Below are positions 16,886 through 27,124 of a stretch of 64,000 nucleotides of DNA, piece after piece. Source of the DNA: Burkholderia pseudomultivorans (GTDB lineage Bacteria > Pseudomonadota > Gammaproteobacteria > Burkholderiales > Burkholderiaceae); contig NZ_CABVPP010000001.1 of the NCBI RefSeq assembly GCF_902499075.1, positions 310,001-374,000 on the forward strand. Direction: 5' to 3'. A program made the translations under genes and the position numbers. Numbering within the stretch: the first letter of the stretch is position 1; the number at the start of each line of letters is the position of its first letter. The notes under the pieces were generated by a model that saw only the letters and a list, made by a program, of their open reading frames with translations, ran no database searches and had not been told where the DNA came from.

Positions 16886-17512
16886 ATGATCGATTTGTAT
16901 GCTGTCCACGAAGAAAAGGCACTGGATGGTCTTCTGACGATTCACCCTTCTCGTTGGTTATATGCCGGCCGGCATTTGGGCCATAGCGCCGTCTTTGACC
17001 TCCTCTCTAGAGAGGACCAGGCAGTACGCGTCGGAAATCAAGTCATCCGACACTTCCGGCAGCTTCGTGACGCAGGTCTGGATAGCAAGACGCGGCACAA
17101 GCGCGGCTATTATTACGCAACGCCGGCAGTTGCTAAACGCTACTTCGAGTACGTTCCGCAAGGGCGCATGCTCGAATGCGCGGTTCGAGACATGCTGTCC
17201 TTGTCCAACCCGGACGGATATGCCGAAGTTCATACTCCGGCTGGATTTGTGGATCTGCTACTTCCGTCTGCCGTCGTCGAGGTCAAGAGCTTCATCAGAT
17301 GGAAGCATGCCCTTGGTCAGGTACTGGCGTACTCCACCTACTATCCTCACCACGCTAGAGTCATCCATCTCTATGTGCACGGTGATCGGAAACCGAGACT
17401 CGACCCGCAGCTGCGCGTTTGTTCGCAGTTCGACGTCCAGATCAAGTATCAAAATCTGTTACCCGGCGATCTTGGCCCCATGTCTCGACTTGGCAAGATA
17501 GTAGCCGCGTGA
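16886..17512 (+). CDS. Putative PD-(D/E)XK nuclease-superfamily protein, probably acquired
   Basis: 208 residues from ATG 16886, or 237 from ATG 16799. No named family is recognised. The C-terminal half has the residue layout of the PD-(D/E)XK nuclease fold: E97 in a helix (MLECAVRDML), D123 in AGFVDLLLP, E132 and K134 in VVEVKSF, and Q145 in KHALGQVLAYSTYY. A WKHALGQVLAY-like helix after VEVK is also seen in some DNA-repair and viral endonuclease-like proteins. The N-terminal half (GNQVIRHFRQLRDAG) looks helical and could bind DNA. Composition is visibly poorer in GC than all neighbours, with AT-ending codons, which points to horizontal transfer. It sits 177 bases from the 3' end of selC, a frequent integration site. 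It has no good ribosome site and no partner methylase nearby. Confidence 0.6.
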   Translation: MIDLYAVHEEKALDGLLTIHPSRWLYAGRHLGHSAVFDLLSREDQAVRVGNQVIRHFRQLRDAGLDSKTRHKRGYYYATPAVAKRYFEYVPQGRMLECAVRDMLSLSNPDGYAEVHTPAGFVDLLLPSAVVEVKSFIRWKHALGQVLAYSTYYPHHARVIHLYVHGDRKPRLDPQLRVCSQFDVQIKYQNLLPGDLGPMSRLGKIVAA

Positions 17513-17689
17513 CCTATCATGGGCGCTATTAACGGCGATCGCGACACGGCTCTCAAATGTGATTCGGATTGTCGTTCCTGAGAGTGAGCCGGGATCCTCG
17601 GGCCGTACTGCTCCCGGTATACAGCATTGGCTGCCGACTATCGCCACCATCCGACGTTCTTCCGACAGATGGGCCCCTGAACGCCCTGA

Positions 17690-17785
17690 TGGCGGAAGGC
17701 AGCCGGAGTCGAACCGACCCGGGAGTGTCTGACACCCCCAACCGAGTTTGAAGCCCGGCCGTACCACCGGATACGAATGCCTTCC
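17690..17785 (-). tRNA. selC: tRNA-Sec (anticodon UCA)
   Basis: 96 bases including an encoded CCA (17692-17690). The acceptor stem is the 8-bp selenocysteine type, GGAAGGCA (17785-17778) with TGCCTTCC, followed by discriminator G. The anticodon loop CTTCAAA carries TCA at 17751-17749. A long variable arm (GGGTGTC / GACACTC pairing) and a T-arm with GGTTCGACTCC complete the characteristic Sec tRNA outline. It lies 30 bases downstream of selB on the same strand and may be processed from the selAB transcript. It delivers selenocysteine to the in-frame UGA of fdhG. Confidence 0.96.
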
Positions 17786-17815
17786 TCGAGGAAACCAACA
17801 AAGAACAACAAGCGC

Positions 17816-19744
17816 CTACGCCCGACTACCACCGATCCAACCGCTGTCAGGCCGCAGGAAGTGAAGATCGCGGTGGAAGCGAGTATACCCAACCCGGTCG
17901 AAGAACTCGAGAATCTGGATCGCGCGCTTGCGCCCGAGTCCCGTCGCATCGCGAAACGTCGCGGCATCCAGCGCGCTGCCGCGCGACTGCACGAGATGCG
18001 CAACCAGTTCGGCCAGCTCGCGCACCACGTCGGCGTGATAGAACAGGTCGCGCACGACCTGATGCACATCGCCGCGCCGCGCGAGCTTGCGCAGCAGCGC
18101 ACGCACCGTCTCCTCCGCCACGCCCGTGTCGCGCGCCAGATCGCGCACCCACGGCGGATCGAAGCGCCCGGCCTGCAGCAGCGGCAGCAGTTGCTGCGCC
18201 ACGGCCTCCTCGCGCGCATCGAGATTCACCGCATGCGACGGCAGATGCAGCCACGGCCCGCTGCGCGCAACTTGTCCGCCATCGACCAGCGCATCGACGA
18301 GCGCGCGCCACAGCGCATCGCCGATGAGCGGCGCGGCCATCCGCCGCAGCCGCGCAGCGTCGAGCCCCTGCTCGTCCGGCATCCGCTCGTGATACGTGCG
18401 CAGCACCTCGATCGCGCGCGCCTGCAATGCAAGCCAATGCGCACGCGAAAACACCGCGCCGTCGTTCGACGCGGCATCGCGCTGGCCGATCGCCAGCGCA
18501 TCGTCGGGTAACGTCAACGCATCGGGCGCGAAGCCGGTCAGGTGCGTCAGCGTCGCCCGCGAGATACCGAGCGGCGCCTGCGCGAGCAGCGCATCGAGCC
18601 GCCCTTCGTCGAGCCATTCGGCCAGCGCATCGAGCCATGCGCGGCGCGCAGGCGTGCGGCGCTTGCGTGCGGGCCCGAACGGATCGAGCACGCGCCCGCC
18701 GCCGACCGTGCGGGTCGCCTGCGGGTTGCGGACGATGAAGCGATCGCCCGGCAACGCGAACACGGGCTCGTCGAACACCAGTTGCACGCGCATCCGCTGG
18801 CCGGCCGCAAGCGTATCGCCGTCGAGCAGCGCGACGTGCGCGACACGATGCAGCGTGCCGAGATGCACGTGCAGCGGTGCCCAGTGCGTGAGCGTCAGGC
18901 CCGCATCGTCGAGCAGCGTCAGCTCGACGTCGAGGCGCGGCGAGGTCGCGGCCAGACGCGCATCCGCGAGGGTATCGCCGCGCTCGACGTCGGCCTTGTC
19001 GACGCCCGCCAGATTCAGCGCGCAGCGTTCGCCTGCGCGCCCCGTCTCGACCGCCCGGTTCTGCGCATGGATGCTGCGCACGCGCGCCGCGCCGCCGGTG
19101 CGCACGACGGCCAGCGTGTCGCCGGTCGTCACGCGGCCCGCGAACGCGGTGCCCGTCACGACGGTTCCCTGCCCCGCGAGCGTGAAGACGCGATCGACCG
19201 CGAGCCGGAACAGGCCGTCGTCGCGCCGCGCGCGCCACGCGATCGCCGCATCGGTCAGGCAGCGCTTCAGCGCGGCGACGCCCGCATCGCCGGCAAGCGT
19301 CGCGCAGGTTTCGAAAATCGGTGCATCCGCCAGCGAAGAATCGTGCAGCCACGCAGCGATCTCGTCGCGCACCTGCGCGATGCGCGCGGCATCGACGCGA
19401 TCGCACTTCGTCAGCGCAACCGCGCCGTGCGTCACGCCGAGCAGTTGCAGGATCGCGAGATGCTCGCGCGTCTGCGGCATCACGCCGTCGTCGGCGGCGA
19501 TCACGAGCAGCGCGAAATCGATCCCGCACGCGCCGGCCGCCATCGTATGAATCAGCTTCTCGTGGCCCGGCACGTCGATCAGGCCCAGCACGTCGCCGTT
19601 GTCGAGCGGCGTATACGCATAGCCAAGTTCGATCGAAATGCCGCGCGCCTTCTCCTCTTTCAACCGGTCGGTGTCGACGCCGGTGAGCGCGCGCACGAGC
19701 GTCGTCTTGCCGTGGTCGATGTGTCCTGCAGTGCCGACGATCAT
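17816..19744 (-). CDS. selB: Selenocysteine-specific elongation factor SelB
   Basis: 642 residues (E. coli 614). GTPase motifs: [16 protein letters not shown] (residues 7-22), the switch region [24 protein letters not shown] (G3) and [10 protein letters not shown] (G4, TKCD). EF-Tu-like barrel domains follow to about residue 340, then a long C-terminal part with repeated winged-helix segments ending in [13 protein letters not shown], which binds the SECIS hairpin. SelB brings Sec-tRNA to the ribosome at UGA codons with a SECIS element. Its ATG (19744) overlaps the selA stop by four bases, so the pair is translationally coupled; selC follows 30 bases later. Confidence 0.95.
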   Translation of the reverse strand: MIVGTAGHIDHGKTTLVRALTGVDTDRLKEEKARGISIELGYAYTPLDNGDVLGLIDVPGHEKLIHTMAAGACGIDFALLVIAADDGVMPQTREHLAILQLLGVTHGAVALTKCDRVDAARIAQVRDEIAAWLHDSSLADAPIFETCATLAGDAGVAALKRCLTDAAIAWRARRDDGLFRLAVDRVFTLAGQGTVVTGTAFAGRVTTGDTLAVVRTGGAARVRSIHAQNRAVETGRAGERCALNLAGVDKADVERGDTLADARLAATSPRLDVELTLLDDAGLTLTHWAPLHVHLGTLHRVAHVALLDGDTLAAGQRMRVQLVFDEPVFALPGDRFIVRNPQATRTVGGGRVLDPFGPARKRRTPARRAWLDALAEWLDEGRLDALLAQAPLGISRATLTHLTGFAPDALTLPDDALAIGQRDAASNDGAVFSRAHWLALQARAIEVLRTYHERMPDEQGLDAARLRRMAAPLIGDALWRALVDALVDGGQVARSGPWLHLPSHAVNLDAREEAVAQQLLPLLQAGRFDPPWVRDLARDTGVAEETVRALLRKLARRGDVHQVVRDLFYHADVVRELAELVAHLVQSRGSALDAATFRDATGLGRKRAIQILEFFDRVGYTRFHRDLHFLRPDSGWIGGSRA

Positions 19745-21180
19745 GCAGCCGGCCCCGCAGCCTGCGCGCATTGCGCGACGAAAGCCGCCTCGTCGGCGGC
19801 CTCCAGGCAGCGCAGATCGAGCCGCAGCGCGTTGTCGGCCACGCGCCCGATCACGGGGCGCGGCCAGTCGCGCAGCCGTTTCTCGAGCTGCCCGAGCGCA
19901 CGCCCGCCGCGCTTGCCGTCCGGCGTGCGCACGACGAGCCCGGCGCTCGGCAACTGGTCGACCGGCAGCGCACCGCTGCCGATCTGGCTGAACATCGGCT
20001 CGACGCTCACCGCATAGCCGCTGCCGAGCGCAGCCTGCAATGCCGGGCGCACGCGTTCGGCCGCGTCGGCGATCTCGCGTTGCGGGCGCGTCAGCAGGCG
20101 CAGCGTCGTGAGCCGCTCGCGCAGGAATTCGGGTGCCTGGTACAGGCGCAGCACGGGTTCGAGCGCGGCGAGCGTCAGCTTGCCGACGCGCAGTGCGCGC
20201 TTGAGCGGATGCTTCTTGATCTTCGCGATCAGCGCGCGGTCGCCGACGATCAGGCCGGCCTGCGGGCCGCCGAGCAGCTTGTCGCCGCTGAACGTGACGA
20301 GGTTCGCGCCGCCCGCGACGGTTTCCTGCACGGTCGTTTCGTGCGGCAGCCCCCATTGCGCGAGATCGGCGAGCATGCCGCTGCCGAGATCGACCGCCAC
20401 CGGCAAGCCGTGCTCGCGCGCCAGCGGCGCGAGTTCGGCCAGCGTGGTTTCCTTCGTGAATCCGCTGATCGCGTAGTTGCTGCAATGCACCTTCATCAGC
20501 AGCGCGGTGCGCGGGCCGATCGCATCCGCGTAATCGCGCAGATGGGTGCGGTTGGTCGTGCCGACTTCGCGCAGCTTCGCGCCCGCGCGACTCATGATGT
20601 CGGGAATCCGAAATGCGCCGCCGATCTCGACGAGTTCGCCGCGCGACACGACAACCTCCCGCTTCGTCGCGAGCGCCGACAGCGTCAGCAGCACGGCCGC
20701 CGCATTGTTGTTGACGACGGTCGCCGCCTCGGCGCCCGTCAGTTCGCGCAGCAGATCGTCGATCAGGTCGTCGCGGTCGCCGCGGCGGCCCGTCGCGAGA
20801 TCGAACTCGAGGTTCACGGGCTGCGTCAGCGCGTCGACCACCGCGCGCACCGCGTCGTCGGGCAGCAGCGCGCGCCCGAGATTCGTATGCAGCACCGTGC
20901 CCGTCAGGTTGAACACCGCGCGCAGCGCGCCCGCATTCTGCGCGGCGAGCGTGCGCGCGACCGCCGCCGCGATGCGCGGCTCGTCGAGCGGTTCGGCGCC
21001 GACCCGATCCTGCTGTGCGGCGCAGCGCCAGCGGTCGAGCTCGGCGCGCACCGCGTTCAGCACGCGCGTGCGCCCGTACTCCGCCAGCAGCGGCTGCAGC
21101 GGCCCGGACGACAGCACGCGCTCCACGGACGGCACGCGCGCGAGGACGGCATTCAGTTCGTTCAAACCCGGTTCGGACAC
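19741..21180 (-). CDS. selA: L-seryl-tRNA(Sec) selenium transferase SelA
   Basis: PLP enzyme that converts Ser-tRNA(Sec) to Sec-tRNA(Sec) with selenophosphate. 479 residues (E. coli 463). The N-terminal [10 protein letters not shown]-like region (residues 14-25) and [17 protein letters not shown] are typical, and the PLP lysine is K301 in [14 protein letters not shown], near K295 of the E. coli enzyme. The start is GTG 21180, giving [10 protein letters not shown]. It overlaps selB by four bases and follows fdhE by 135 bases containing two strong hairpins. selD, which makes selenophosphate, is not in the window. Confidence 0.95.
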   Translation of the reverse strand: MSEPGLNELNAVLARVPSVERVLSSGPLQPLLAEYGRTRVLNAVRAELDRWRCAAQQDRVGAEPLDEPRIAAAVARTLAAQNAGALRAVFNLTGTVLHTNLGRALLPDDAVRAVVDALTQPVNLEFDLATGRRGDRDDLIDDLLRELTGAEAATVVNNNAAAVLLTLSALATKREVVVSRGELVEIGGAFRIPDIMSRAGAKLREVGTTNRTHLRDYADAIGPRTALLMKVHCSNYAISGFTKETTLAELAPLAREHGLPVAVDLGSGMLADLAQWGLPHETTVQETVAGGANLVTFSGDKLLGGPQAGLIVGDRALIAKIKKHPLKRALRVGKLTLAALEPVLRLYQAPEFLRERLTTLRLLTRPQREIADAAERVRPALQAALGSGYAVSVEPMFSQIGSGALPVDQLPSAGLVVRTPDGKRGGRALGQLEKRLRDWPRPVIGRVADNALRLDLRCLEAADEAAFVAQCAQAAGPAA

Positions 21181-21219
21181 GTGTGTCTGGTTCCTTGTCG
21201 GCAGAAGTTGGCACGCCGT

Positions 21220-21299
21220 GGATCCGCGCCGGGCGCTCGAGCGCCCGTGCGGATCCGCTGCGTCAGGATCGAATCGGCCGAAGCCGTCGCTGCTTCGGC
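21220..21299 (-). promoter_or_regulatory. Tandem hairpins in the leader before selA
   Basis: Two strong stem-loops fill the fdhE-selA gap. Proximal to selA: GGATCCGC (21220-21227) and CGGGCGC (21230-21236) pair with GCGCCCG (21241-21247) and GCGGATCC (21249-21256), leaving a TCGA loop. The second: GCCGAAGC (21277-21284) pairs with GCTTCGGC (21292-21299). No U-run follows, so these are not typical terminators. In E. coli a SECIS-like hairpin before selAB lets SelB limit its own synthesis; a similar role is possible but unproven. Confidence 0.5.
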
Positions 21300-21315
21300 G
21301 TCTGCTGCGCGCCGC

Positions 21316-22251
21316 TTACCCGGCATCCTTCGACAGGTCCGGCCACAGCAGCGGATTCGGCGAGCTGCGCTGGTAGCCGGCCTCGTTCATCAGCAGATCG
21401 AGCGTCAGGCTCGCGAGATCGTCCGCCAGCGGCTCGAACTCGTAGTCCTTTTCCTGATAGCCGATCTTGCGATAGGTCTTGCATTCGTCGCACGATTCGG
21501 CCTTCACGGCTTCGCTGCCGCCCTCGATCCCGTGATACGCGATGCCCTTCGTCGAGTCGCAGTGGGAACACTTCGTGCGCACCATGTGCCACTCGGTCGT
21601 ACACAGTCCGCACTGCAGGAAGCGGTAGCCCTGGAACTGGCCGCCGACGCGGATCACGCTCGCGACCGGATGCGTGCCGCACACCGGACACAGCCCCGGC
21701 TGGTCGAGATACGGGACGTCGGCCGGCGCGACGCGGCTCGCGAGATCGGTCCACACGACCTGCAGCGCGGCCATCAGGAACGGCGCGGTGGCCGGATCGA
21801 CTTCGGCGAAGCGCAGCGCGAGGACCGCGTCCGCCTGCGCGTCGAGCTCGGCGGGCGTCATCAGGCGCAGGCGGTCGAGCAGCTTCGCGAGCGACGGGTT
21901 TACGAGCCCCGCGCTCTCGACGCGGTCGAGCAGTTCGTACAGCACCGCGCGCCATTGCGGGTCGCGTTCGCCGCCGAGCGCCGGCACGAGCGGCATCGAA
22001 TGCTGCTGCGCCCGCGCGATCGCGTCCTTCGACGGCATCGGCAGGTTCAGCGACTGCAGCACCGCATGCTGCGCATCGGCGACGGTCGCCATCAGCCGCA
22101 GATAGCCGGCGATCGGATTCAGGTCGGCGAGCTTGCGCAGCCGCGTGGCGCGCGCGGAGAACACGGTGCCGCGCTCCGGCAGGCGAAAGCGCGGAATGGC
22201 GGAATGATCGAGCGCCGAAATCTCGGTCGGTTCGAGAATACGTTGTGTCAC
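21316..22251 (-). CDS. fdhE: Formate dehydrogenase accessory protein FdhE
   Basis: 311 residues (E. coli 309). The C-terminal half holds four rubredoxin-like CxxC pairs: CPVCGTHP, CGLCTTEWH, CSHCDSTKG and CDECKTYRK, the hallmark of FdhE, which binds iron and is needed for activity of Tat-exported formate dehydrogenases. GTG 22251 was chosen: GGAAG lies 8 bases upstream and the in-frame extension to 22344 runs back through a terminator hairpin. It is downstream of fdhGHI and upstream of selAB on the same strand. Confidence 0.93.
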   Translation of the reverse strand: MTQRILEPTEISALDHSAIPRFRLPERGTVFSARATRLRKLADLNPIAGYLRLMATVADAQHAVLQSLNLPMPSKDAIARAQQHSMPLVPALGGERDPQWRAVLYELLDRVESAGLVNPSLAKLLDRLRLMTPAELDAQADAVLALRFAEVDPATAPFLMAALQVVWTDLASRVAPADVPYLDQPGLCPVCGTHPVASVIRVGGQFQGYRFLQCGLCTTEWHMVRTKCSHCDSTKGIAYHGIEGGSEAVKAESCDECKTYRKIGYQEKDYEFEPLADDLASLTLDLLMNEAGYQRSSPNPLLWPDLSKDAG

Positions 22252-22264
22252 GAAAGTGTCTTCC

Positions 22265-22294
22265 AAAAAAACAAGCGCCGACAAATCGGCGCTT
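22265..22294 (-). terminator. Intrinsic terminator between fdhI and fdhE
   Basis: On the minus strand AAGCGCCGA (22294-22286), loop TTTG, TCGGCGCTT (22281-22273), then G and seven T (22271-22265). A perfect 9-bp stem with a U-run in the direction of the fdh operon. The fdhE ribosome site begins right after the U-run, so readthrough or partial termination probably sets the ratio of structural to accessory and sel gene products. Confidence 0.82.
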
Positions 22295-22361
22295 TCGGGC
22301 GATTCCGGCCGCTGGCGGAGCGGCGCGACCGAAACCCGGCGCACCGCCCCGTTCCGCCGCG

Positions 22362-22988
22362 TTACTTCACGCTTTCACGGAACCACTTCGGGTGGTGCTT
22401 GCGCGCCCAGCCGAGCGTGACGGTGCCGCGCACCATCGCGCCGATCGAGCCCTTCACCCACAGTGCCGCATAAATGTGCACGATGATGCTCGCGATCAGC
22501 ACGAACGCCGCCACCGCATGCACGACGGCCGCCGCGCGGATCACCCCGATCGGGAAGTAGAACGAGAAGTAGCGCCGCCAGATCACGATCCCGGACAGCA
22601 GGAGCAGCAGCAGGCACGCCACCAGCGTGAAGAATAGCAGCTTCTGGCCGGCGTTATAGCGACCGACGGGCGGCAGCTTGTCTTCCCGGTTGTTCACCAC
22701 GTCGTCGATCTGCTTCAGCCACTGGCGATCGTCCGCGTCGAGCGTGTTGTGATGCCAGAAACGCACCACCAGGATCGCGAACGACACGAACATCACGAGG
22801 CCGACGAACGGATGCAGGATCCGCGTCCACTGGCCGCCGCCGAACAGCGCGGTCAGCCAGAACATCGACGGATGAAACAGCGCGAGCCCGGACAGCGCGA
22901 GCAGCACGAACGTGATCGCGGTGATCCAGTGGTTCGTGCGCTCGTTCGCCGTGTAGCGGACGATCAGGTTGGGGTCGTCGTGCTTCAT
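22362..22988 (-). CDS. fdhI: Formate dehydrogenase cytochrome b556 (gamma) subunit
   Basis: 208 residues (E. coli FdnI 217). About four membrane segments: [55 protein letters not shown] and [19 protein letters not shown]. Histidines in the first, second and fourth segments (NHW, ILHPF, IIVHIY) fit the di-haem b site. It anchors the periplasmic FdhG-FdhH dimer and passes electrons to quinone. The ATG at 22988 overlaps the fdhH stop by four bases. Confidence 0.94.
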   Translation of the reverse strand: MKHDDPNLIVRYTANERTNHWITAITFVLLALSGLALFHPSMFWLTALFGGGQWTRILHPFVGLVMFVSFAILVVRFWHHNTLDADDRQWLKQIDDVVNNREDKLPPVGRYNAGQKLLFFTLVACLLLLLLSGIVIWRRYFSFYFPIGVIRAAAVVHAVAAFVLIASIIVHIYAALWVKGSIGAMVRGTVTLGWARKHHPKWFRESVK

Positions 22989-23899
22989 TTCGCGTCCTCC
23001 TTGATGCGTCGCGCCTCGTCGCGGGCGGCGGCTTCCTCTTCGTCGCTCACCTCGTTCGGACCGACCCGCACATAGTGGAAGAACCCGGCGAGCGCGGTCA
23101 GTGCGAGGCCGGCAACCGCGAGCGGCTTCGCGATGCCCTTCCACAGCTTCACCATCGGGCTGATCGACGGATTGTCGGGCAGCCCGTGGTACAGCGACGG
23201 CTGGTCCGCATGGTGCAGCACGTACATCACGTGCGTGCCGCCGACGCCCTGCGGGTCGTACAGCCCCGCATGCTCGAAGCCGCGCTCCTTCAGGTCCTCG
23301 ATCCGCTCGGCCGCGTGCTGCTTCATGTCCTCCTTGGTGCCGAACACGATCGCGCCGGTCGGGCAGGTCTTCACGCAGGCCGGTTCCTGGCCGACCGCGA
23401 CGCGGTCGGAACAGAGCGTGCACTTGTAGGCGCGATGATCCTTCTTCGAGATCCGCGGCACGTTGAACGGGCAGCCGGTCACGCAATAGCCGCAACCGAT
23501 GCAGTTCTCCTCGTGGAAATCGACGATCCCGTTGTTGTACTGCACGATCGCGCCCGGCGACGGGCAGGCCTTCAGGCAGCCCGGATCCTCGCAGTGCATG
23601 CAGCCGTCCTTGCGGATCAGCCATTCGAGGTCGCCTTGCGGATTCTCGTATTCGGAGAATCGCATCACCGTCCACGAATGCTCGGTGAGGTCGGCCGGGT
23701 TGTCGTACACGCCGACGTTGGTGCCGATCTCGTCGCGCAAGTCGTTCCATTCCATGCATGCCGTCTGGCATGCCTTGCAGCCGATGCACTTCGATACGTC
23801 GATCAGCTTCGCGACGCTGCCGGTCACCGGTTCGCGCGCCGTGGGCGGCGGCGTCGTGGTGGCCGACACGCGCTTGATATCCAGCGATTGCAATGCCAT
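22985..23899 (-). CDS. fdhH: Formate dehydrogenase iron-sulfur (beta) subunit
   Basis: 304 residues (E. coli FdnH 294). Four ferredoxin-type cysteine clusters are visible: [37 protein letters not shown], and [12 protein letters not shown] followed by CVKTCP. A single C-terminal membrane helix ([17 protein letters not shown]) is followed by a charged tail, as in FdnH/FdoH. It wires electrons from the Mo/W site of FdhG to the cytochrome b subunit. It starts 10 bases after fdhG and overlaps fdhI by four bases. Confidence 0.95.
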   Translation of the reverse strand: MALQSLDIKRVSATTTPPPTAREPVTGSVAKLIDVSKCIGCKACQTACMEWNDLRDEIGTNVGVYDNPADLTEHSWTVMRFSEYENPQGDLEWLIRKDGCMHCEDPGCLKACPSPGAIVQYNNGIVDFHEENCIGCGYCVTGCPFNVPRISKKDHRAYKCTLCSDRVAVGQEPACVKTCPTGAIVFGTKEDMKQHAAERIEDLKERGFEHAGLYDPQGVGGTHVMYVLHHADQPSLYHGLPDNPSISPMVKLWKGIAKPLAVAGLALTALAGFFHYVRVGPNEVSDEEEAAARDEARRIKEDAK

Positions 23900-23909
23900 C
23901 TGTTCCCCC

Positions 23910-26900
23910 TTACGCCTTTTCGACCTTCACCAGGAACGACTTGAATTCCGGTGTGTACGAGTTGCCGTCGCCCACGGACGGAGTCAGCGTATTGGCGAGA
24001 TAGCCGGGCTTCGCCAGACCCTTGAAGCCCCAGTGCAGCGGCACGCCGACCGTCTGGACCTTCTTGCCGTCGACCGTCAGCGGCTTGATCCGCTTCGTGA
24101 CGAGCGCGACCGCGACGATGTAGCCGCGCTTGGACGACACCTTCACGCGCTCGCCGTGCGCGACGCCGACCTCCTTCGCGAGCTCCTCGCCGATCTCGAC
24201 GAACTGCTCGGGCTGGATGATCGAGTTCAGCCGCGCATGCTTGGTCCAGTAGTGGAAATGCTCGGTCAGCCGGTAGGTCGTCGCGACGTACGGGAACTCC
24301 GACACCTTGCCGAACGACGCGCGGTCGTCCGGGAACACGCGCGCGGCCGGGTTGTTCAGCGCCTGCGGGTTGTTCGGGTGCAGCGGGTTCGCGGCGAGCG
24401 GCGTCTCGAACGGCTCGTAGTGCTCGGGGAACGGACCTTCGTTCATCCCTGCGCGCGCGAAGAAGCGCGCGACGCCTTCCGGGTTCATGATGAACGGGCC
24501 CATCCCGTTCTCGGGCGGCTCATCCGCCTTGAAGTCGGGAATGTCGGCGCCCGTCCACGCCTTGCCGTTCCAGCCGATCAGCTTGCGGGTCGGATCGAAC
24601 GGCTTGCCGCTCACGTCGCACGATGCGCGGTTGTACAGGATCCGCCGGTTCGCCGGCCATGCCCACGCCCAGTTCAGCGTCTGGCCGATGCCGGTCGGAT
24701 CCGAGTTGTCGCGCCGCCCCATCTGGTTGCCGGCCTGCGTCCACGCACCGCAGAAGATCCAGCAGCCGCTCGCGGTCGTGCCGTCGTCCTTCAGCTGCGC
24801 GAACGCGGCGAGCTGCTCGCCCTTCTTCACGAGCACCTTCGACGGGTCCTTCGGGTCGGGCAGATCGGCGAGCGCCTTGCCGTTGAACTCCATCGCGAGT
24901 TCCGCAGGCGTCGGGCTTTCCGGGTTCGCGTACGGCCAGGTCAGGTTCACGATCGGGTCCGGATACTTGCCGCCATCCGCCTGATACATCTTGCGGATGC
25001 GCAGGAACAGCCCCGACATGATCTCGAGATCGCTCTTCGCTTCGCCGGGCGGCTCCGCCCCCTTCCAGTGCCATTGCAGCACGCGGCTCGAACTCACGAG
25101 CGAGCCGTCTTCCTCCGCGAAGCACGTGGTGGGCAGACGGAACACCTCGGTCTGGATCTTCGACGCATCGACGTCGTTGTAGTCGCCGTGATGCTTCCAG
25201 AACTCGGACGTCTCGGTCGCGAGCGGATCCATGATCACGAGCCACTTCAGCTTCGCGAGCGCCGCAGCCGTCTTCACCTTCGACGGCGCCGCCGCGAGCG
25301 GGTTGAAGCCCTGGCAGATATAGCCGTTCATCTTGCCGGCCGCCATCAGCTCGATCGCCTGCAGCAGGTCGTACTGCTTGTCCAGCTTCGGCAGGTAGTC
25401 GTAGCCCCAGTTGTTCTCGGCGGTGGCCGCGTCGCCCCACCACGACTTCATGAAGCTGACGTGGAACGCCTTGTAATTCTTCCAGTAGCTGAGCTGGTTC
25501 GGCCGCAGCGGCTGCTGCGCGCGCTTCTTGATGTAGCCGTCGAAGTCCTGCTCGGCCTGCATCGGCAGCGTCATGTAGCCCGGCAGCAGGTTCGACATCA
25601 GCCCGAGGTCGGTCAGCCCCTGGATGTTCGAATGGCCGCGCAGCGCATTCATCCCGCCGCCGGCGATGCCGATGTTGCCGAGCAGCAGCTGCACCATCGC
25701 GCCGGTGCGGATCATCTGCGCGCCGATCGAGTGGTGGGTCCAGCCGAGCGCGTACAGCACCGTGCCGGCGCGGCCGGGCACCGCGGTGGACGCGAGCATC
25801 TCGCACACCTTCAGGAACTTCTCTTTCGGCGTGCCGCAGGTCTGCTGAACCATGTCCGGCGTATAGCGCGCGTAGTGCTGCTTCAGCAGGTTGTACACGC
25901 AGCGCGGATGCTGCAGCGTCGGGTCGACCTTCGCGTAACCGTCGTCGCCGCGCTCGTAGTCCCAGCTCGATTTGTCCGGGTACGCGTGCTGCTCCGCGTC
26001 GTAGCCGGAATAGATGCCGTCGTTGAACGCGAAATCCTCGCGCACGATGAACGTGAAGTCCGTGTAGTTCTTCACATACTCATGCTGGATCTTGTCATTC
26101 GTCAGCAGATAGTTGATGACGCCGCCCAGGAACACGATGTCGGTGCCGGTGCGGATCGGCGCGTAATAGTCGGCCACCGAGGCCGTACGCGTAAAGCGCG
26201 GGTCGACGACGATCAGCCGCGCCTTGCGGTGCGCTTTCGCCTCCGTTACCCACTTGAAGCCGCATGGATGGGCCTCGGCTGCATTGCCGCCCATCACGAG
26301 AATCACGTCCGCGTTCTTGATGTCGACCCAATGGTTCGTCATCGCTCCACGGCCAAACGTCGGGGCAAGACCTGCCACCGTCGGGCCATGTCAGACACGC
26401 GCCTGATTGTCGAATGCGAGCATCCCCAGACTGCGGACAGTCTTGTGGGTCAGGTAGCCGACTTCGTTGCTGCCGGCCGACGCGGCCAGCATGCCGGTCG
26501 TGAGCCAGCGGTTGACCTTCGCGCCGTCTTCCGCCGTCTCGACGAAGTTCGCGTCGCGGTCGGCCTTCATCAGCTTCGCGATCCGGTCGAGCGCGTCGCT
26601 CCACGAGATCGGTTCCCACTTGTCCGAGCCGGGCGCCCGATACTCGGGGTGCGTCAGGCGGTTCGGGCTGTGGATGAAGTCGATCAGGCTCGCACCCTTC
26701 GGGCACAGCGTGCCGCGATTGACCGGGTGGTCGGGGTCGCCCTCGATGTGGATGATGCTCGGCTGCGCGTTCTTCGCGCCGTCGCCGAGGCCGTACATCA
26801 GGATGCCGCAACCCACCGAGCAGTAAGGGCAGGTATTGCGCGTTTCGACTGTGCGCGCCAGCTTGTACTGTCGGACTTCGGCGAGCGCTTCGGACGGAGA

Positions 26901-26981
26901 GAAGCCCATCAGGGCTAGACTCGATCCGGCAAGCGACGTGGCCGTCACCTTCAGGAACTGGCGCCGGGACATTTGTAGCAT
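23910..26981 (-). CDS. fdhG: Formate dehydrogenase alpha subunit, selenocysteine-containing (FdnG/FdoG type)
   Basis: 1023 residues when the in-frame TGA at 26393-26391 is read as selenocysteine (U197; E. coli FdnG U196). The context [24 protein letters not shown] is the same as in the E. coli enzymes. The N-terminus has a twin-arginine signal, [16 protein letters not shown], ending near SEALA, so the enzyme is folded in the cytoplasm and exported. A [4Fe-4S] motif [12 protein letters not shown] with a later TLCPKGAS follows. It oxidises formate to CO2 in the periplasm using a molybdopterin (bis-MGD) cofactor. ATG 26981 is used; ATG 26972 is three codons downstream. A program blind to Sec would split the gene into two ORFs (26391-27044 and 23910-26378). 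The locus also holds selA, selB and selC. Confidence 0.95.
26361..26393 (-). promoter_or_regulatory. Bacterial SECIS element of fdhG
   Basis: Directly after the Sec TGA (26393-26391) the message contains GGCA-GGTCT-TGCC (26376-26364). This is a short upper stem with the GGUCU apical loop that SelB recognises in E. coli fdnG and fdhF. The loop lies about 15-29 bases after the UGA, as required. Confidence 0.85.
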
Positions 26982-27124
26982 GGCGGTCTCGGCGTTATTG
27001 TGGGGTGGGAACTGAAAGGAATTATAGACAGTTCGCGCAACCATGACCGAATCTTCGGATCAATACTGAATTGTCCGTTTATCGACGAGTCCGATTATCG
27101 GCAACGACCCGCCATCGACAGACC

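Noticed and set aside
16417-17689. Full genomic island at selC with flanking attachment repeats
   Set aside because: No integrase and no second copy of the selC 3' end were found between the permease gene and selC; only the single atypical ORF is supported.
26378-26393. Stop codon inside fdhG as evidence for a broken formate dehydrogenase gene
   Set aside because: The TGA sits exactly where E. coli FdnG has selenocysteine, a GGUCU-loop SECIS follows, and selA, selB and selC are adjacent.
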